A stretch of 64,000 nucleotides of DNA from Boswellia sacra (lineage: Eukaryota; Streptophyta; Magnoliopsida; Sapindales; Burseraceae): positions 868,001 to 932,000 of the forward strand of contig SNVD02015981.1 of NCBI GenBank assembly GCA_013180625.2, read 5' to 3'. Below, piece after piece: positions 22,435-33,859 of this stretch. The notes under the pieces were generated by a model. That model was given only the letters and a program-made list of their open reading frames with translations, made no database searches and had not been told where the DNA came from. The position numbers and the translations under genes are program-made. The stretch's first letter is position 1. Each line of letters opens with the position of its first letter.

Positions 22435-23289
22435 ATGACTGTGACAAATGCAAAAATAGATGTTGAAAAATTTGATGGCTGAAATAATTTCGGCTTATGG
22501 CAGAGTGAGGTGTTGGACGGGTTGTATCAGCAGGATTTGGATATTGTTCTGGACGAAACAAAACCAGAAGATATCAGTGCAAGAGATTGGGACAGGCTGA
22601 ATATAAAAGCTTGTGGGTTGATTCGCTCTTGCTTGTGTAGAGAACAAAAGTATCCGTTCACGAAGGAGAAATCTGCAAGCAAATTGTGGAAGGCGCTGGA
22701 AAACAAATATATGAAAAAAAGCAATGAGAATCAGCTGTATCTATTGAAGAGATTGTTCCGTCTCCAGTTGAAACAAGGTACGAGCATCATTTCTCATATT
22801 GATGAGTTTAATAAGTTAATTGCTGATTTGTTAAACTTAGATGAAACCTTCAAAGATGAAATTAAGGCTATGCTATTGACTGGCTCACTTTCGGATGAAT
22901 TAGATCATTTGTGCATTACTCTTATCCATGGGAAAGATAAACTGTCTTTTGAAGAAATCTGTTCTGCTTTGTTGAATTATGAAATTCGTAAGAAAGATCA
23001 AAGGGAACATAGGGATGAGTCAGTAGATGCATTGACAGTGAGAGGGCGTAGTCATAGTAAGAAACCAGGAAAAAGGAGAAAATCTTGGTCGAGGGGTAGA
23101 TTAGGAAAAGATGAGTGTGCCTTTTGTCGTGAGAAAGGGCATTGGAAGAAAGATTGTCCTAAGTTGAAAAAGAAAGATAAGGGCAAGGCTGTTTCTGATG
23201 CATGTGTTGTTGAGCGTGAGGATGATAGTGATTCAGATATATGTCTAGTTGGTCATCCATCCACATCGGGATTGGTTCTTTCAGTTTGA
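22435..23289 (+). pseudogene. Copia gag
   Basis: The frame opens at ATG 22435 (MTVTNAKIDVEKFDG) but hits a TGA 15 codons in, at 22480-22482, before continuing WQSEVLDGLYQQD. UBN2-type capsid text follows (ARDWDRLNIKACGLIRSCL, SASKLWKALENKYM, LYLLKRLFRLQLKQGTSI, LLTGSLSDEL), then a basic stretch and the zinc knuckle CAFCREKGHWKKDC (23119-23160). It ends in another frame from pol; normal Copia elements read gag and pol as one frame. The capsid forms the particle that packages element RNA. The early stop and lost protease make this copy non-functional. Confidence 0.85.
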
Positions 23290-26200
23290 AGAGCTTGATT
23301 GTGGAGTTGTGTATATGGGTAATGATTATATTTGCCATACTGCTGGGATAGGTTCGATCCGATTGAGGAATCATGATGGACTGACTAGAGTTCTGACAGA
23401 TGTTCGGTATGTACCAAAGTTGAAGAAGAATCTCATCTCCTTGGGAGCCTTAGAATCTAAAGGCTGTGGTATATCTATTCGAGATGGTATTCTGAGGGTC
23501 ACTTCAGGTGCTCTTGTGGTATTGAAAGGCACTAGGAGGAACAACTTGTATTACTATAATGGTAGTACGGTTATTAGATCAGCTGCTATGGTTTCTGATA
23601 ATGATGCAGATTCTGAGATCACGAGACTGTGGCATATGCGTTTGGGACATGCAGGTGAGAAAGCCTTATTCAATTTGGTGAAACGAGGCTTATTGAAAGG
23701 TGCAAAGACTTGCAAGCTGGATTTCTGTGAGCATTATGTTCTGGGAAAGCAGAAGAGAGTGAAATTTGGCACCGCTATTCATAATACCAAGGGTATTCTT
23801 GATTATGTTCACTCAGATGTGTGGGGACCTACTAAAACCACATCGATGGCAGGTAGGCACTACTTTGTTACTTTTGTTGATGACTTTTTCAGAAGAACTT
23901 GGGAGTACTGTTTGAAATCAAAAGATGATGTACTTGATGTTTTCCTTAAGTGGAAAAAGATGATTGAGACACAGACTGGCAAGAAGATCAAGCATCTCAA
24001 AACAGATAATGGTGGTGAGTATTGCAGTGATCAGTTTTTGAAATTGTGTCGAAATGAAGGTATTGTACGTCATTTTACTGTTAGAGGTACACCGCAGCAG
24101 AATGGGGTGGTAGAACGCATGAACCGGACATTGCTGGAGAAAGTTCGGTGTATGTTGTCCAATGCTGGGTTGGGTAAGGAATTTTGGGCTGAGGCTGTGA
24201 CTTATGCATGTCATCTCATTAATCGTCTACCTTCAGCTGCTATTGGTGATAGAACTCCATTGGAGGTATGGTCTGGACAACCTGTTTCTGATTATGATTC
24301 TTTACATGTTTTTGGTTCCACTGCATATTATCATGTGAAAGAATCTAAGCTGGATCCTAGAGCCAAGAAAGCGATTTTCTTGGGATTTGCTTCAGGAGTA
24401 AAAGGATATCGTCTATGGTGTCCTAGTTCTGATGAGTCTTCAATGTTGAAGAAATCAAAAAACCAGACAAAGGTGAATGGTACTCCACAGCATGTGGAGC
24501 ATACTCAGCAGCAGGTGGAGTTTGAAACGACGACATTGAACCCAGTTAGATCTGTTGAGACAGATGTTGATACTCCTGTGACAGAGGGAGATTTGAGAGA
24601 TGATGGAGAGGGTTCTACTCAGGAACCTCAACAGCAACAAGAATCTATTGCAGTTGATAGGCCAAGACGTGAGATTCGCAGACCTACTCGATTGGCTGAT
24701 ATGGTGGCCTATGCACTTCCAATTGTAGATGCTGATGTTCCTTCCACTTATAGAGAGGCAGTCAGATGTTCTGAAGTTGATGAGTGGAAGACAGCTATGA
24801 GCGAAGAGATGCAGTCTCTTCAGAAGAATGAAACTTGGGAGCTATCTCAACTACCGAAGGGTAAAAAGGCAATTGGGTGCAAATGGGTATATGCAAAGAA
24901 AGATGGATTTCCTGACAAGAGTGACATCCGCTACAAGGCAAGGTTGGTGGCTAAAGGCTACGCTCAGAGGGAAGGAATTGACTACAATGAGGTATTTTCT
25001 CCAGTTGTAAAACATTCTTCCATTAGAATTTTGTTGGCCTTGGTAGCTCAGATGAATATGGAACTAGTTCAATTGGATATAAAAACTGCATTTTTACATG
25101 GTGACTTGGAAGAGGAAATCTATATGACTCAGCCAAAGGGATTCAGAGTTGCTGGTAAGGAAAATTTGGTTTGCAAACTGAAAAGATCGCTTTATGGTTT
25201 GAAGCAATCTCCCATACAGTGGTATAAGCGATTTGATCGGTTTATGATGGGTCAGAGGTACACAAGAAGCAAATTTGATAATTGTGTGTATTTTCGGAGG
25301 CTACATGATGGTTCTTTCATTTATCTACTCTTGTATGTTGATGATATGTCGATAGCTTCGACGAATGTCAAAGAAATTGTAAAGTTGAAGACTCAGTTGA
25401 ATCGAGAGTTTGAGATGAAGGATTTGGGTGAAGCTAAGAAGATTCTAGGTATGGAGATTAGCAGAGATAGAGGAAGAAGCAAGATTTGTTTGACTAAGAA
25501 GCAATATCTGAAGAAGGTATTACAGCGGTTTGGCATTACAGAGCAGTCAAAACCTGTAAGTACCCCACTTGCTCCTCATATGAAACTCAGTGCATCTTTA
25601 TCTCTTAGTACAGATGAGGAACGAGAGTATATGTCTCGAGTTCCGTATGCTAATGCAGTTGGTAGCCTGATGTATGCTATGGTGTGTACGAGACCGGACA
25701 TTTCACATGCATTTGGAGTTGTGAGCAGGTATATGCATGATCCTGGTAAAGGACATTGGCAAGCAGTGAAATGAATTCTATGGTATTTGTTGAAAACCGT
25801 AGATGTTGGCTTAGTCTTTGAGAAGGATGATACATGTGGTCAGTATGCTATTGGTTATGTTGATTCAGATTATGCTGGTGATTTGGATAAATGTCGGTCA
25901 ACAACCGGTTATGTGTTTACTCTTGCAAGAGCACCAGTGAGTTAGAAGTCTACTTTACAGTCTACAGTGACTTTGTCTACTACAGCGGCAGAGTATATGG
26001 CAATGACAGAGGCTGTGAAGGAAGCTATTTGGTTACAGGGATTGCTGGATGAATTAGGAATTGGGCAGAAGAAGATTACTCTTTATTCTGACAGTCAGAG
26101 TGCTATCCATTTAGCGAAGAATCCAGTGTTCCATGTTCGTATGAAGCATATTGATGTTCGATATCATTTTATGCGGGAGATCATTGATGAAGGGAGAATC

Positions 26201-26311
26201 TTACTTCAGAAGATTGAGACTGCCGAGAATCCTGCAGATATGTTGACTAAGATTGTGACAGCGATCAAGTTCAGTCATTGTTTGGACTTGATCAATATTG
26301 TACGAGTTTGA
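23249..26311 (+). pseudogene. Copia pol (integrase, RT, RNase H), broken
   Basis: Order: remnant of the protease end (HPHRDWFFQFEELD) without the catalytic DSG; GAG-pre-integrase LWHMRLGHAGEKAL; integrase with D at 23816 (HSDVWGP), D at 24005 (TDNGGEY) and E at 24113 (VVERMNR), a correct DD35E; the tail PRAKKAIFLGFASGVKGYR; RT with KARLVAKGYAQ, LDIKTAFLHGDLEEEIYM and YVDD at 25334-25345; RNase H with YVDSDYAGDLD and LYSDSQSAIHLAKNP. Stops at 25772-25774 (TGA) and 25943-25945 (TAG) cut off RNase H. RT and integrase residues are otherwise intact, which fits a young element. Both stops can arise from single transitions. Confidence 0.9.
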
Positions 26312-26399
26312 CTGCGCCATTGGGCGCATTTGGAGGCGTTGCAGTTGTGATAGAGAATGTGGGAAAAAGAAGAGTTTTGTGGTGGATTGGCTAAATCGC

Positions 26400-26412
26400 C
26401 AAGGTGGAGAAT
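26400..26412 (+). other. Polypurine tract
   Basis: An AAGGTGGAGAA run directly precedes the 3' LTR. It differs from the GAGGAGGGGGA tract of the inner LTR-like unit. Confidence 0.7.
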
Positions 26413-26980
26413 TGTTGGAGTATTGGCTCTTTAGCCAATTACTTGTGTGTGCAAAGATCCCACATGGAGTGGGAGTCTTTGTGTTGGAGAGACTTGGGCT
26501 TATAAATTAAAGCCAAGTCTTCTCACTTAGTTGTCCCATTGAAAATTCTCTTCCACCCCCTCTATTTGTAAGGTCTCACATATAAGACCTCATAGTTTAA
26601 GGACCTTTCATTAAGGACCTTAAAGTTTGTAATATTTGCTTTTTCTCCATTTGTTTTGGGTATTTGTAGTATTGCCCAATTGTTTGGGTAATTACAGTTT
26701 GGCCCAACTATTTGAGTAATTGCAGTTTGGTCCAATAGTTGTGGTATTTGTATTGTGGCCCAAAAGTTTGTATTCTCTTTGAAGATAGTGGAAAGTTTCT
26801 TCAGCGGCGCCCGAGGACGTAGGTATTTATACCGAACCTCGTTAAATCTTGGTGTTATTTCTATTTCTGCATTGTGGTTGATTGGTTGCCTTTTTAGTTG
26901 CTATTATATTCAATTATCTAGCATAGTTTGGTTGTGCACTTAGTTGTTCTGTTGGTTATCGCTTCCGCTTGTGCATAACA
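26413..26980 (+). repeat. 3' LTR of the Copia element
   Basis: 568 bp, about 97.5% identical by eye to the 5' LTR, followed by target copy GGGAT. Confidence 0.92.
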
Positions 26981-27678
26981 GGGATACTCTCAGAACAAAG
27001 GTTCATATCCCTAATAAATTAGAAGATGTCGGAAAAGAAATTGTGAGGAGATGCATGGGTTTCCGGCGTTTGATTTGGAAAGTAGGAGCATTATTGTCAG
27101 GAGGAGATCATGAGACTAATGACCATTGGAGCAACGTGCTAGAATATCTCAAACAAGACCAAGAATCCATGTACGAGCACTTGAAGAATGCCAGTAATAA
27201 CTTGCCATTATACTTGAAGCGATATCTCTACTATTTTGCACTTTCCCGGCAGGCTACAGCATCCGTGCGAAGGAGATTGCTTATTTTGTGGGTTACAAAA
27301 GGTTTTATACGAGCACATGGTAATTAAGAATCCACGGAATCAATTGCTGACCAGTATTTAACAAATTTAATAGAGCACAAGATGATTGGAGTGGTGAAAA
27401 GGAAGCCTGACGGTAGAGTCAAAACCTGTCGCTTGAAAGATGGTCTGAGGGATTTTTTGTTGAAAAAAGCCAAGAAAGCAAAGTTTTTCCATAATTCAAG
27501 TCAAGCGACCAACTTTAACTCATGCTCAAGTGGGATCATGATCCGTCGACTTGTTGATCATTATGATAAAAAGGACGTGAGCTTCTCTTATATTCTTGGA
27601 AGTAGCAGAGTCAATAGTCCTGTTTTCTGGACTCGTTATGAAAATCTGGACACCTTGATTGACACGACCTGCCTCTAG
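26981..27678 (+). pseudogene. NB-ARC pseudogene 1, 3' part
   Basis: Reading resumes at TLRTKVHIPNKLEDVGKEIV, then the degenerate GLPL motif (GFRRLIWKVGALLSG), the DHWSNVLEYLKQDQESMY block, RNBS-D (LYLKRYLYYFALSRQ), a stop after RAHGN near 27325, then IGVVKRKPDGRVKTCRLKDG where the MHD motif has become LKD. It ends at CL plus a stop at 27676-27678 with no leucine-rich repeats, at about the same place as the other two copies. Altered MHD, GLPL and stops all indicate a dead gene. Confidence 0.8.
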
Positions 27679-29364
27679 CTAACACGAGTGAATCGTGTCT
27701 AAAACTGTGTTAGGAAAATTTAGCTTTTTAAAAAATACTACTTTAAAAAAATTTGGCAGAGTCTCCCCTGCATTTGAGACTAATCCCTCTGCCAAGTACA
27801 CAAAACTCAACACTTCCAAAATATTTACATAACTGCTAACTTCCTTTTTGGGACCTTGAGTCCTCTCATAGACATAAATATAGTAAAATATCGTGACAAT
27901 TGTGGTGTATGGTGTTGGAATTTGTCTCTACTTAATTTGCCTAGGTAATTTTCCAGAATAACTTCAAGGAGTTAAATTATAAAACTAAAGTCCCATTTGG
28001 AGTTGCTGTAACTTAAGAAGGAATCACTTATTTCTCAAGCTATAACAGTTTGAGTTATTCAATGCCAAATTTGTATAGCTTGAACCTTCCTCTCTCCAGA
28101 TGCTCTATCTATCTTCATGAGTACTGGAACAAGAGAGAAAGAAACCACAATTCTTCTAAGGGAATGAACATTATAAAAGTTCTTTAATTCAATGTGAAAA
28201 ACTGGCATAGCACCTCCAGGGTCCAACTACAAATTTGGAATGATGTAACTCGCTAGAATGTGTTTTTGGGAGTTGAGTCACATTCAAATTTACATACCAC
28301 TGCTCCCAATATGGACGCTCTGTTTTTTAAGTGAACATGCTTGCTGTTTGTTTTTTAACTTAAGGTGAACATATCTGCATCATTACTCCAGAATTTAATA
28401 AATAAACTAAACTTTCAAATATTAAAGCTGACGTGGAACAATCAAAGGATAGAGTGAACCTTAATGTGAATTAAAATGAAATGTATGTTGTTTTTTTTTT
28501 TTTTTCACATTTAGTGGACTAGCATAAACCGTTCGTCTGATTCTCATTTTCTATCTTTTCTCTCTTGCAGCCGTGAACCCCACACCCTTGCTTTGCAAGC
28601 TACAGCCAAGCAGCAAGCATGGCATCTTCATCACTCAATGTATGATTTATGGCCTTTCGAATGCATACGAGCATGAGTAATGCCCTAATCGTAAGGTTTT
28701 AGGGCTTGTTGATTTTCTTATTATATGCTGAAGTCTTGTATATGAACAACAATTCAGTATGACATGATAAAATATATATGTAAGTGAAAAGTTTTTAAAT
28801 TCTTGCTAAAAAGAGTATCAACATGTGATATCCGCACAAGCCAGAACGTTTGAATTGTGAATGCCCTTTTGCAGATAAGGGATGAATTTTTGCAGATTAT
28901 AGTTAAAAGAAATTCTGTGGATTATGATAACCATCAATAAAGTCACTAGAGGATTTGAATGCCTTACTACATACGTAGGCGGTGAGTTTGCAGAAACCAA
29001 TATTGCATGACTAAACTCTGAATTAGGTGTCAAAATGTTAATGAACCGCATTTGAAGATATGAATGGTGGATATGTTATTTTTGGCTTGTCTTGTGGATA
29101 CTGTCATTGAAGCTTTCATTTTAAGGAAAAGGAAACGGAAAAATGCTGGCCGGGTAATATCAAAATTATGTTAAAATTATGTTCCCTTCCCAGTTTAAGA
29201 GAACAGAGAGATGTGCATAAGATGATGGGGGAGCTTCGGAGTTATCAGGTCCTCCATATTTGAACTTACCAACAGAGGGGGGGAGTTGGGACTTACTCCA
29301 TTTGGGGAACAGAAACACATAAGTCCCAACATTTTGGAGCCTGGATCATTGATCTCCAGAAAGA
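27679..29364. other. Intergenic DNA, no gene recognised
   Basis: Mostly AT-rich. A T-run followed by TCTCTCTTGCAG and a CCGTGAACCCC segment (28490-28640) looks like a splice acceptor with a short exon, but I could not tie it to any protein. The minus-strand frame at 28818-29051 is not recognised. Confidence 0.4.
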
Positions 29365-29735
29365 TTGTTGTTGTCTGATGATATTGAACAAGTAGAAGTT
29401 GCGAGTATAGAGGAAGATGTTCGGACATCATCATCACGGTTGATTGATGGCAAACAGACTCGGGAAGTGATCATAACCGTTACAGGAGAAAGAAAGAAGT
29501 ACCGGAAGACAACTCTAGCGATCAAAATCCTGAAACCATTCGTGATAGAGAAACAGCGCTTTCAGCAGAACCGGGCTCTGCCTCCATTTACGACATGCGA
29601 GCATTAAGCTATGAAAAGAGTTGGAATTTGTTTACTTTGAATGTACTTGTGGCGGAAGAACTGGAAGAAGTTGGTCAAGAAATTGTAAAGAAGTGCTTGG
29701 TGTTTGCCTCCAGCAATCTTAATTTATAGCATGAG
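29365..29735 (+). pseudogene. Highly decayed NB-ARC fragment
   Basis: Two pieces fit an NB-ARC gene in order: EVIITVTGERKKYRKTTLAIKIL, a ruined P-loop context, and about 110 bp later ALSYEKSWNLF plus VLVAEELEEVGQEIVKKCL, which fits RNBS-C and the approach to GLPL. The segment between (kinase 2, RNBS-B) is shortened and the frame shifts. It is too diverged to place close to the other copies and is probably an older cluster member. Confidence 0.55.
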
Positions 29736-30503
29736 AACATTTGTCGGGTAAGCCAACAACACTAGACCAGTGGTTAGCAGTAGTGAAAAAATTAGTTAAG
29801 AGCCTGTTTGAGGTAGCTGTGCTGTGAGAAATTATTGTGAAAAAGTATTGCAGCGAAAATCAGCTATTGGCTGTGTTGTGAGAAAAAGCAACGGGTATTT
29901 TGTAAAAATGATTTTCAAAATTGATTTGCTATCTAAAAGTTATAAATATGTGTTTTGTAAGCTTATTTCTCAAAATCTAACATTTAATATAAAATACTAA
30001 AACATACAAGTTTTTAAAAAAAATTAAAAATTTTAAAGTTAATTTAAAATTAGAAAATTACTTTTTATATTTAAAATTATCATTCCAAAATAATTAAATA
30101 ATTCATTATTTAAATATATAAAAAAAATAAGGGTTGTCAAACGGCCATCATTGTTATCTCTGACCCTTAATGAGGTTGCACATCCGATGACACCGCTTAT
30201 GTCACCATGATCATCGTTGATTGCCTATCCAAGATCCATTAACATCATCGAGAATTATGCTTGCGATAAAAGGGATCGAGCAATTGAAGTTTCAACACTA
30301 AAACTTTAAACGATTTATCTCATTTGTCAAAGCAAATTGGTCAATTGCAAGCACAATGGTGATGGTGGCGTCACCAGATGCACATACCACCGACATCTGA
30401 TGGCGATGACGGTTGTACTCTGGCATCTTCTATTTTAATTTTTAGAAAATGAATTAAAAATAAATTTAATAAATTTGTATTTTATAATATATTAATTAAT
30501 TAA
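29736..30503. other. AT-rich DNA with a possible MITE end
   Basis: GAGCCTGTTTGAGGTAGCTG near 29803-29822 resembles the GCCTGTTTGG ends of plant hAT or PIF-type MITEs. A CAAACGGCC phrase near 30139 could be the opposite end but the match is weak. No gene. Confidence 0.3.
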
Positions 30504-30757
30504 TTTGAAATTTTAATATGGAAGGGTATTTTTAGATTTATATTATTTGAGAATGACAATTTTTGCATTTTGGTCTATCCAAATTTTAGCTTTTCAAAAT
30601 CAAATTTTTAAAAGTTGCCCCTTGCCTACTTTTGAAATTTTAATATGGAAGGGTATTTTTAGATTTATATTATTTGAGAATGACAATTTTTGCATTTTGG
30701 TCTATCCAAATTTCTACTTTTCAAAATCAAATTTTCAAAATCTTTTCAAATTCTTGA
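30504..30757. repeat. 127-bp tandem duplication
   Basis: Two head-to-tail units (30504-30630 and 30631-30757) share TTTGAAATTTTAATATGG, GAATGACAATTTTTGC and TTTGGTCTATCCAAATTT with only a few differences until the last ~20 bp. It is not coding. High similarity suggests a recent local duplication. Confidence 0.85.
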
Positions 30758-31447
30758 AGTAGCAGATTCTTAGAGAATCTGTTTTCAAAGAGTTTATGAA
30801 ACACCCAATTACTTGAGCTAGTGGTGCAATGTTCATGTGTTACTCAGATTGTTTTAGGGCAGTTTGTGGTTGGGGTTTGACAGTTTTATGGGATATGTGG
30901 TTTGACATTTTATGGTGGGTTTCAGTGGTTTTAGGGTGCGGTTGTGTTGAGTGGTGTATGCGATTATCGTAGTTGCAATGCTTTTGTGGGAATAGTGCAC
31001 CAGAGTCTGTGGTGGCATTGTGAATGTGTTGTGAAGGTAGGGCTAATGAAGGTGTTGTTGCGCTGGTATTGCTCTTATCTGTTGCAATTTTGTAGCGATG
31101 GTGGTGTTGCTGCAATTTTCCAGGGTGTCAGGGATGGCAAGGGACAATGTTGGTGAAGATAAACAATTGTTCGTACCATGTCGTTAATGCATCACCACCA
31201 TCTTGTTTGGCTGGGAAGAAAATCGAGAGAAGATGAGGGAAAAAGAAAGTAAAATATTTAATTTGTTATGATAAGATTGTGTTTTTATAATTATAGTTTA
31301 TGACTGCATGAAAGATTATTGTTGTACCCTTTAACCACTAATTTTAACGTTAGTCTGGAAAGCTTAGGAGGCAAATCATCGATTTCAAAAATGTAAGGGA
31401 CGATCGGGGCTTTTAGCCAAACCCCAGTAGGCAAATAGTGACTATGC
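30758..31447. other. G/T-rich interior and end of a MULE-like element
   Basis: About 30840-31160 is strongly G/T-rich on the plus strand, the mirror of the C/A-rich interiors at 1240-1720 and 10130-10270. A purine-rich zone (31210-31245) and an end-like segment (31330-31440) follow. I could not find its left terminus, so I do not call an element. The open frames on both strands are composition artefacts. Confidence 0.35.
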
Positions 31448-31680
31448 CCATAATAAACAATCGAAAGGGTGATTCACATAATAATTTTAAATTATTTACT
31501 TTCTCTTTCTAGTTTTGACCATTTAATTTTTCCTTGCAACCCCTTTTAAACCGTGAATGCATAAAAAATCGTAATTCATGATGTGTTGACTTATTAATAC
31601 TTTTTTAAATAGAAAAGACGGCAATTCTGATTTTCGGTATACTTTCTCCTCCAAGGACTTTTTAACTTTAATTTGAACAG
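31448..31680. repeat. Duplicated intergenic block, shared with about 47035-47230
   Basis: Both copies run 'CACATAATAATTTTAAATTA', 'TTTACTTTC', a pyrimidine stretch, 'AATCGTAATT', 'GTTGACTT' and then a '(G)ACGGCAATTCTG / CGACAATTATAG' segment. A weaker match to 'GTGATTCACGCAATAATTT' lies at about 42978. This is part of the local duplication history of the cluster. Confidence 0.6.
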
Positions 31681-31737
31681 TTTGCTGCAGATTTTACATT
31701 GAAGTGGTTGTCAACAACCATGTGTCGCATCTTCTGC

Positions 31738-32160
31738 GATAAAAGAAAACTTTGGGGGAAATGATAAATAAAAAACAAATGGTTTAACTCTAACAATAAC
31801 AATTGGTATTTAGTTATCAAATTGTTTAATTAGTACTATTCTTCTAATCTAAATCATGATATGCATGTTATTTATCAAAATAAGGAATTCAACAATTTTT
31901 TTTTTATAATTTATCTACCAAATTCTCCATCTTAACGACATTGGAAGCTAATTTGATGAAAATATAAGTAAATACTAAATACTTTATTGTTCCGTTAATG
32001 CATTTTGTTCAGTTATTTCATGTAGCTATGGTTTCTATAGGGATCGGACAGGCTTATAATGACAATGGAGAGCAAGAACATCATAAGTTGACTTGTTTTA
32101 GCTTCAATTTCAAAATTGGTTTTGATTTATTGATCTATAATAGTTAACTACATGATAGCT
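31738..32160 (+). pseudogene. ML gene last-exon duplicate A (intron 3 end plus exon 4)
   Basis: 31738-32040 matches the end of the ML gene's third intron (from about 5765) and 32041-32150 matches exon 4: CTTATAATGACAATGGAG, then CTTCAATTTCAAAATTGG. A one-base loss in the AAGAACAATCAC segment shifts the frame and brings an early stop, and there are no upstream exons. The copy's 3' flank continues at about 33645-33850, beyond an insertion. Confidence 0.8.
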
Positions 32161-33645
32161 CAGTAGCGGACCTAAGATTTTATGTGAGGAGGGGCATCTT
32201 GAATATTATAATATCTATAAATTATTATTATTATTTTTTCATAAACTTTGATAGTACGAGTAACTTTGTTAAAATATCAAAAAGAGTGGCCTAGTTAAGG
32301 TTGACATAATAAACTTTGCATCTTACATAGTCTAAATATAATATATAATTTCACTAAAAATATTTTTATAAAAGAGTTAGTTATTACCACTCACTAAAAC
32401 TTCTTTTAATTTATTTTTTTAAAGCTTAATTGATAAATTACAACAATTTTGAAAGAAAAAAAATAGAAAGATATCATTTATATTGATTAAATAAAAAATA
32501 ATACAATTTATGAAATATAATAATAAAACTAAAATATAAGAGAAACTTGCTTGATTGTGACTAGGGGTGTGCATATGGTGTGGTATCACTATACCATCCC
32601 CATACCCTATCTAGGTTGGATTTTGGATTTTTGTACCATACCATACCATTCTGGAATACAATACCATATCACATCCCCGCATGGTAGGGTAAGGGCGGGT
32701 ATGGTATGGTATTTTTCGGGTGGTTAACCAAATTGACTAGAATTTAGACAATATTTCACCATGTCTTTTTAATGATTTTAAAGTTTATTTATAGCTTTTT
32801 TTTCAAGATTTTGACACTTTGAGTTCTTATTTTGACATTGTTTAATATTATGATCCATAAAGTTTGTACTAAATAAAAAAATCAAGCAATTACATATCCT
32901 TAACAATATAAATAATCAAGTAATTATATATTCTATAACAACACAAATAATCAAGTAACATCGTATCTATAACAATACAAAAATATCATGTAACTACATA
33001 TTCTATGACAACACGAATACTCAAGCAATTACATTATTTACTACTTCAAAATTCAAGCAAAATGATAGAAAAATGATAGAGGTTTAGGGATTTAGGGTTA
33101 CTCTTTTCATTATATACTCTATTAGTGTATATAATACTCACACATACAAATTATACATTACCAATTATAAATTGACATGTGGCATAATTCTTATTTTTTT
33201 TAAAAAAGTATGGTATGGTATGGTATTTTCGGGTTTTTGCAAAAATACCCGCCACCATACCATACCATGGGGGGTTTTCAAAATATTTACCGTACCACAC
33301 CCTATATTTTTTTTATACCCTACCCTACCTCCACCATACCATGGCGGGTATATCAGATTCGGGCGGATGGGCGGGTACCATGCACACCCCTAATTGTGAC
33401 TTATAATTTTTTGTTTTACTTATATTAAATAGTTTAAAGAGTGACTTGTATATTAAACTAGAGTGAAAGGAGAAGGTTGTTGAAAATTTGACAAGCTAAT
33501 AATTTGAAAAAGACGAAAGATAAAACTAAGAAATTGGATTTAATTTCTAAGAAGGGGTGTAAGGGTAGCTAATTGAAATAAGACAACACAAGTGAAATTA
33601 TAAATTTTAAATAAGAGAACACAAGTGAAATTATAAATTTTAGCT
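32161..33645. mobile_element. hAT-like insertion splitting ML duplicate A
   Basis: Comparison with the intact ML gene (6148) and duplicate B (38150) shows that 32161-~33645 is extra. It starts CAGTAGCGGACCTAAGATTT, matching the CAGNGGCGGANC end typical of hAT non-autonomous elements, with a (TTA)n run close by. The right terminus is not clean and no 8-bp duplication could be confirmed. A 32-bp tandem duplication lies near its right end (33577-33640). It hosts a nested MITE (32562-33392). Confidence 0.5.
32562..33392. mobile_element. hAT-type MITE with perfect 8-bp target duplication
   Basis: Termini are TAGGGGTGTGCAT and its reverse complement ATGCACACCCCTA (one base of slack). Flanks are ATTGTGAC on both sides (32554-32561, 33393-33400). 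Sub-terminal zones are packed with TATGGTATGG/CCATACCATA units (32600-32715 and 33208-33390), in opposite senses at the two ends. Eight-base duplication plus short termini fits the hAT superfamily. The 831-bp interior is AT-rich with no transposase, so it is non-autonomous. Confidence 0.88.
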
Positions 33646-33850
33646 AGTTTAAGTGCCTAGTAGATCCTCAACCAAAAAAAATTCCTTAAAAAAAGAAGAA
33701 AAAAACAAAGAAAAAAAAGAAAATAATGTGCATAATAGGCAGAAAAACTTGGCTTGTTGAATGCATTTCTGGGTATTTGTATATTGTTCTTGAATGCGTA
33801 AATATTAGAAAGAAACATGTCTATTCTGTGGGATGCAATTCTACTCGCTC
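33646..33850 (+). pseudogene. 3' flank of ML duplicate A, displaced
   Basis: TTTAAGTGCCTAG, then GATCCTCAACC, an A-rich tract, GCATAATAGGCAG and TTGTATATTGTTCTTGAATGC follow the same order as 6147-6345 and 38160-38340. Confidence 0.7.
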
Positions 33851-33859
33851 AAGGGTTTA

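Larger units (their letters stand above)
21300..26980 (+). mobile_element. Copia LTR retrotransposon inserted in an NB-ARC gene
   Basis: Both LTRs are 568 bp (21300-21867, 26413-26980) and run TGTTGGAG...CATAACA. The 5-bp target copies are identical: GGGAT at 21295-21299 and 26981-26985. An initiator tRNA-Met primer site, gag, pol in the Copia order (integrase before RT) and a purine tract are all present. By eye about 14 of 568 LTR positions differ (~2.5%), which suggests insertion on the order of a million years ago at typical plant rates. It is defective: a stop in gag, the protease site missing, two stops in pol. Its leader contains a second LTR-like unit with its own primer site. Confidence 0.93.

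Noticed and set aside
28490..28640. Possible exon after a T-rich acceptor-like sequence
   Set aside because: The encoded text is short, matches nothing I know and has no partner exons or conserved frame.
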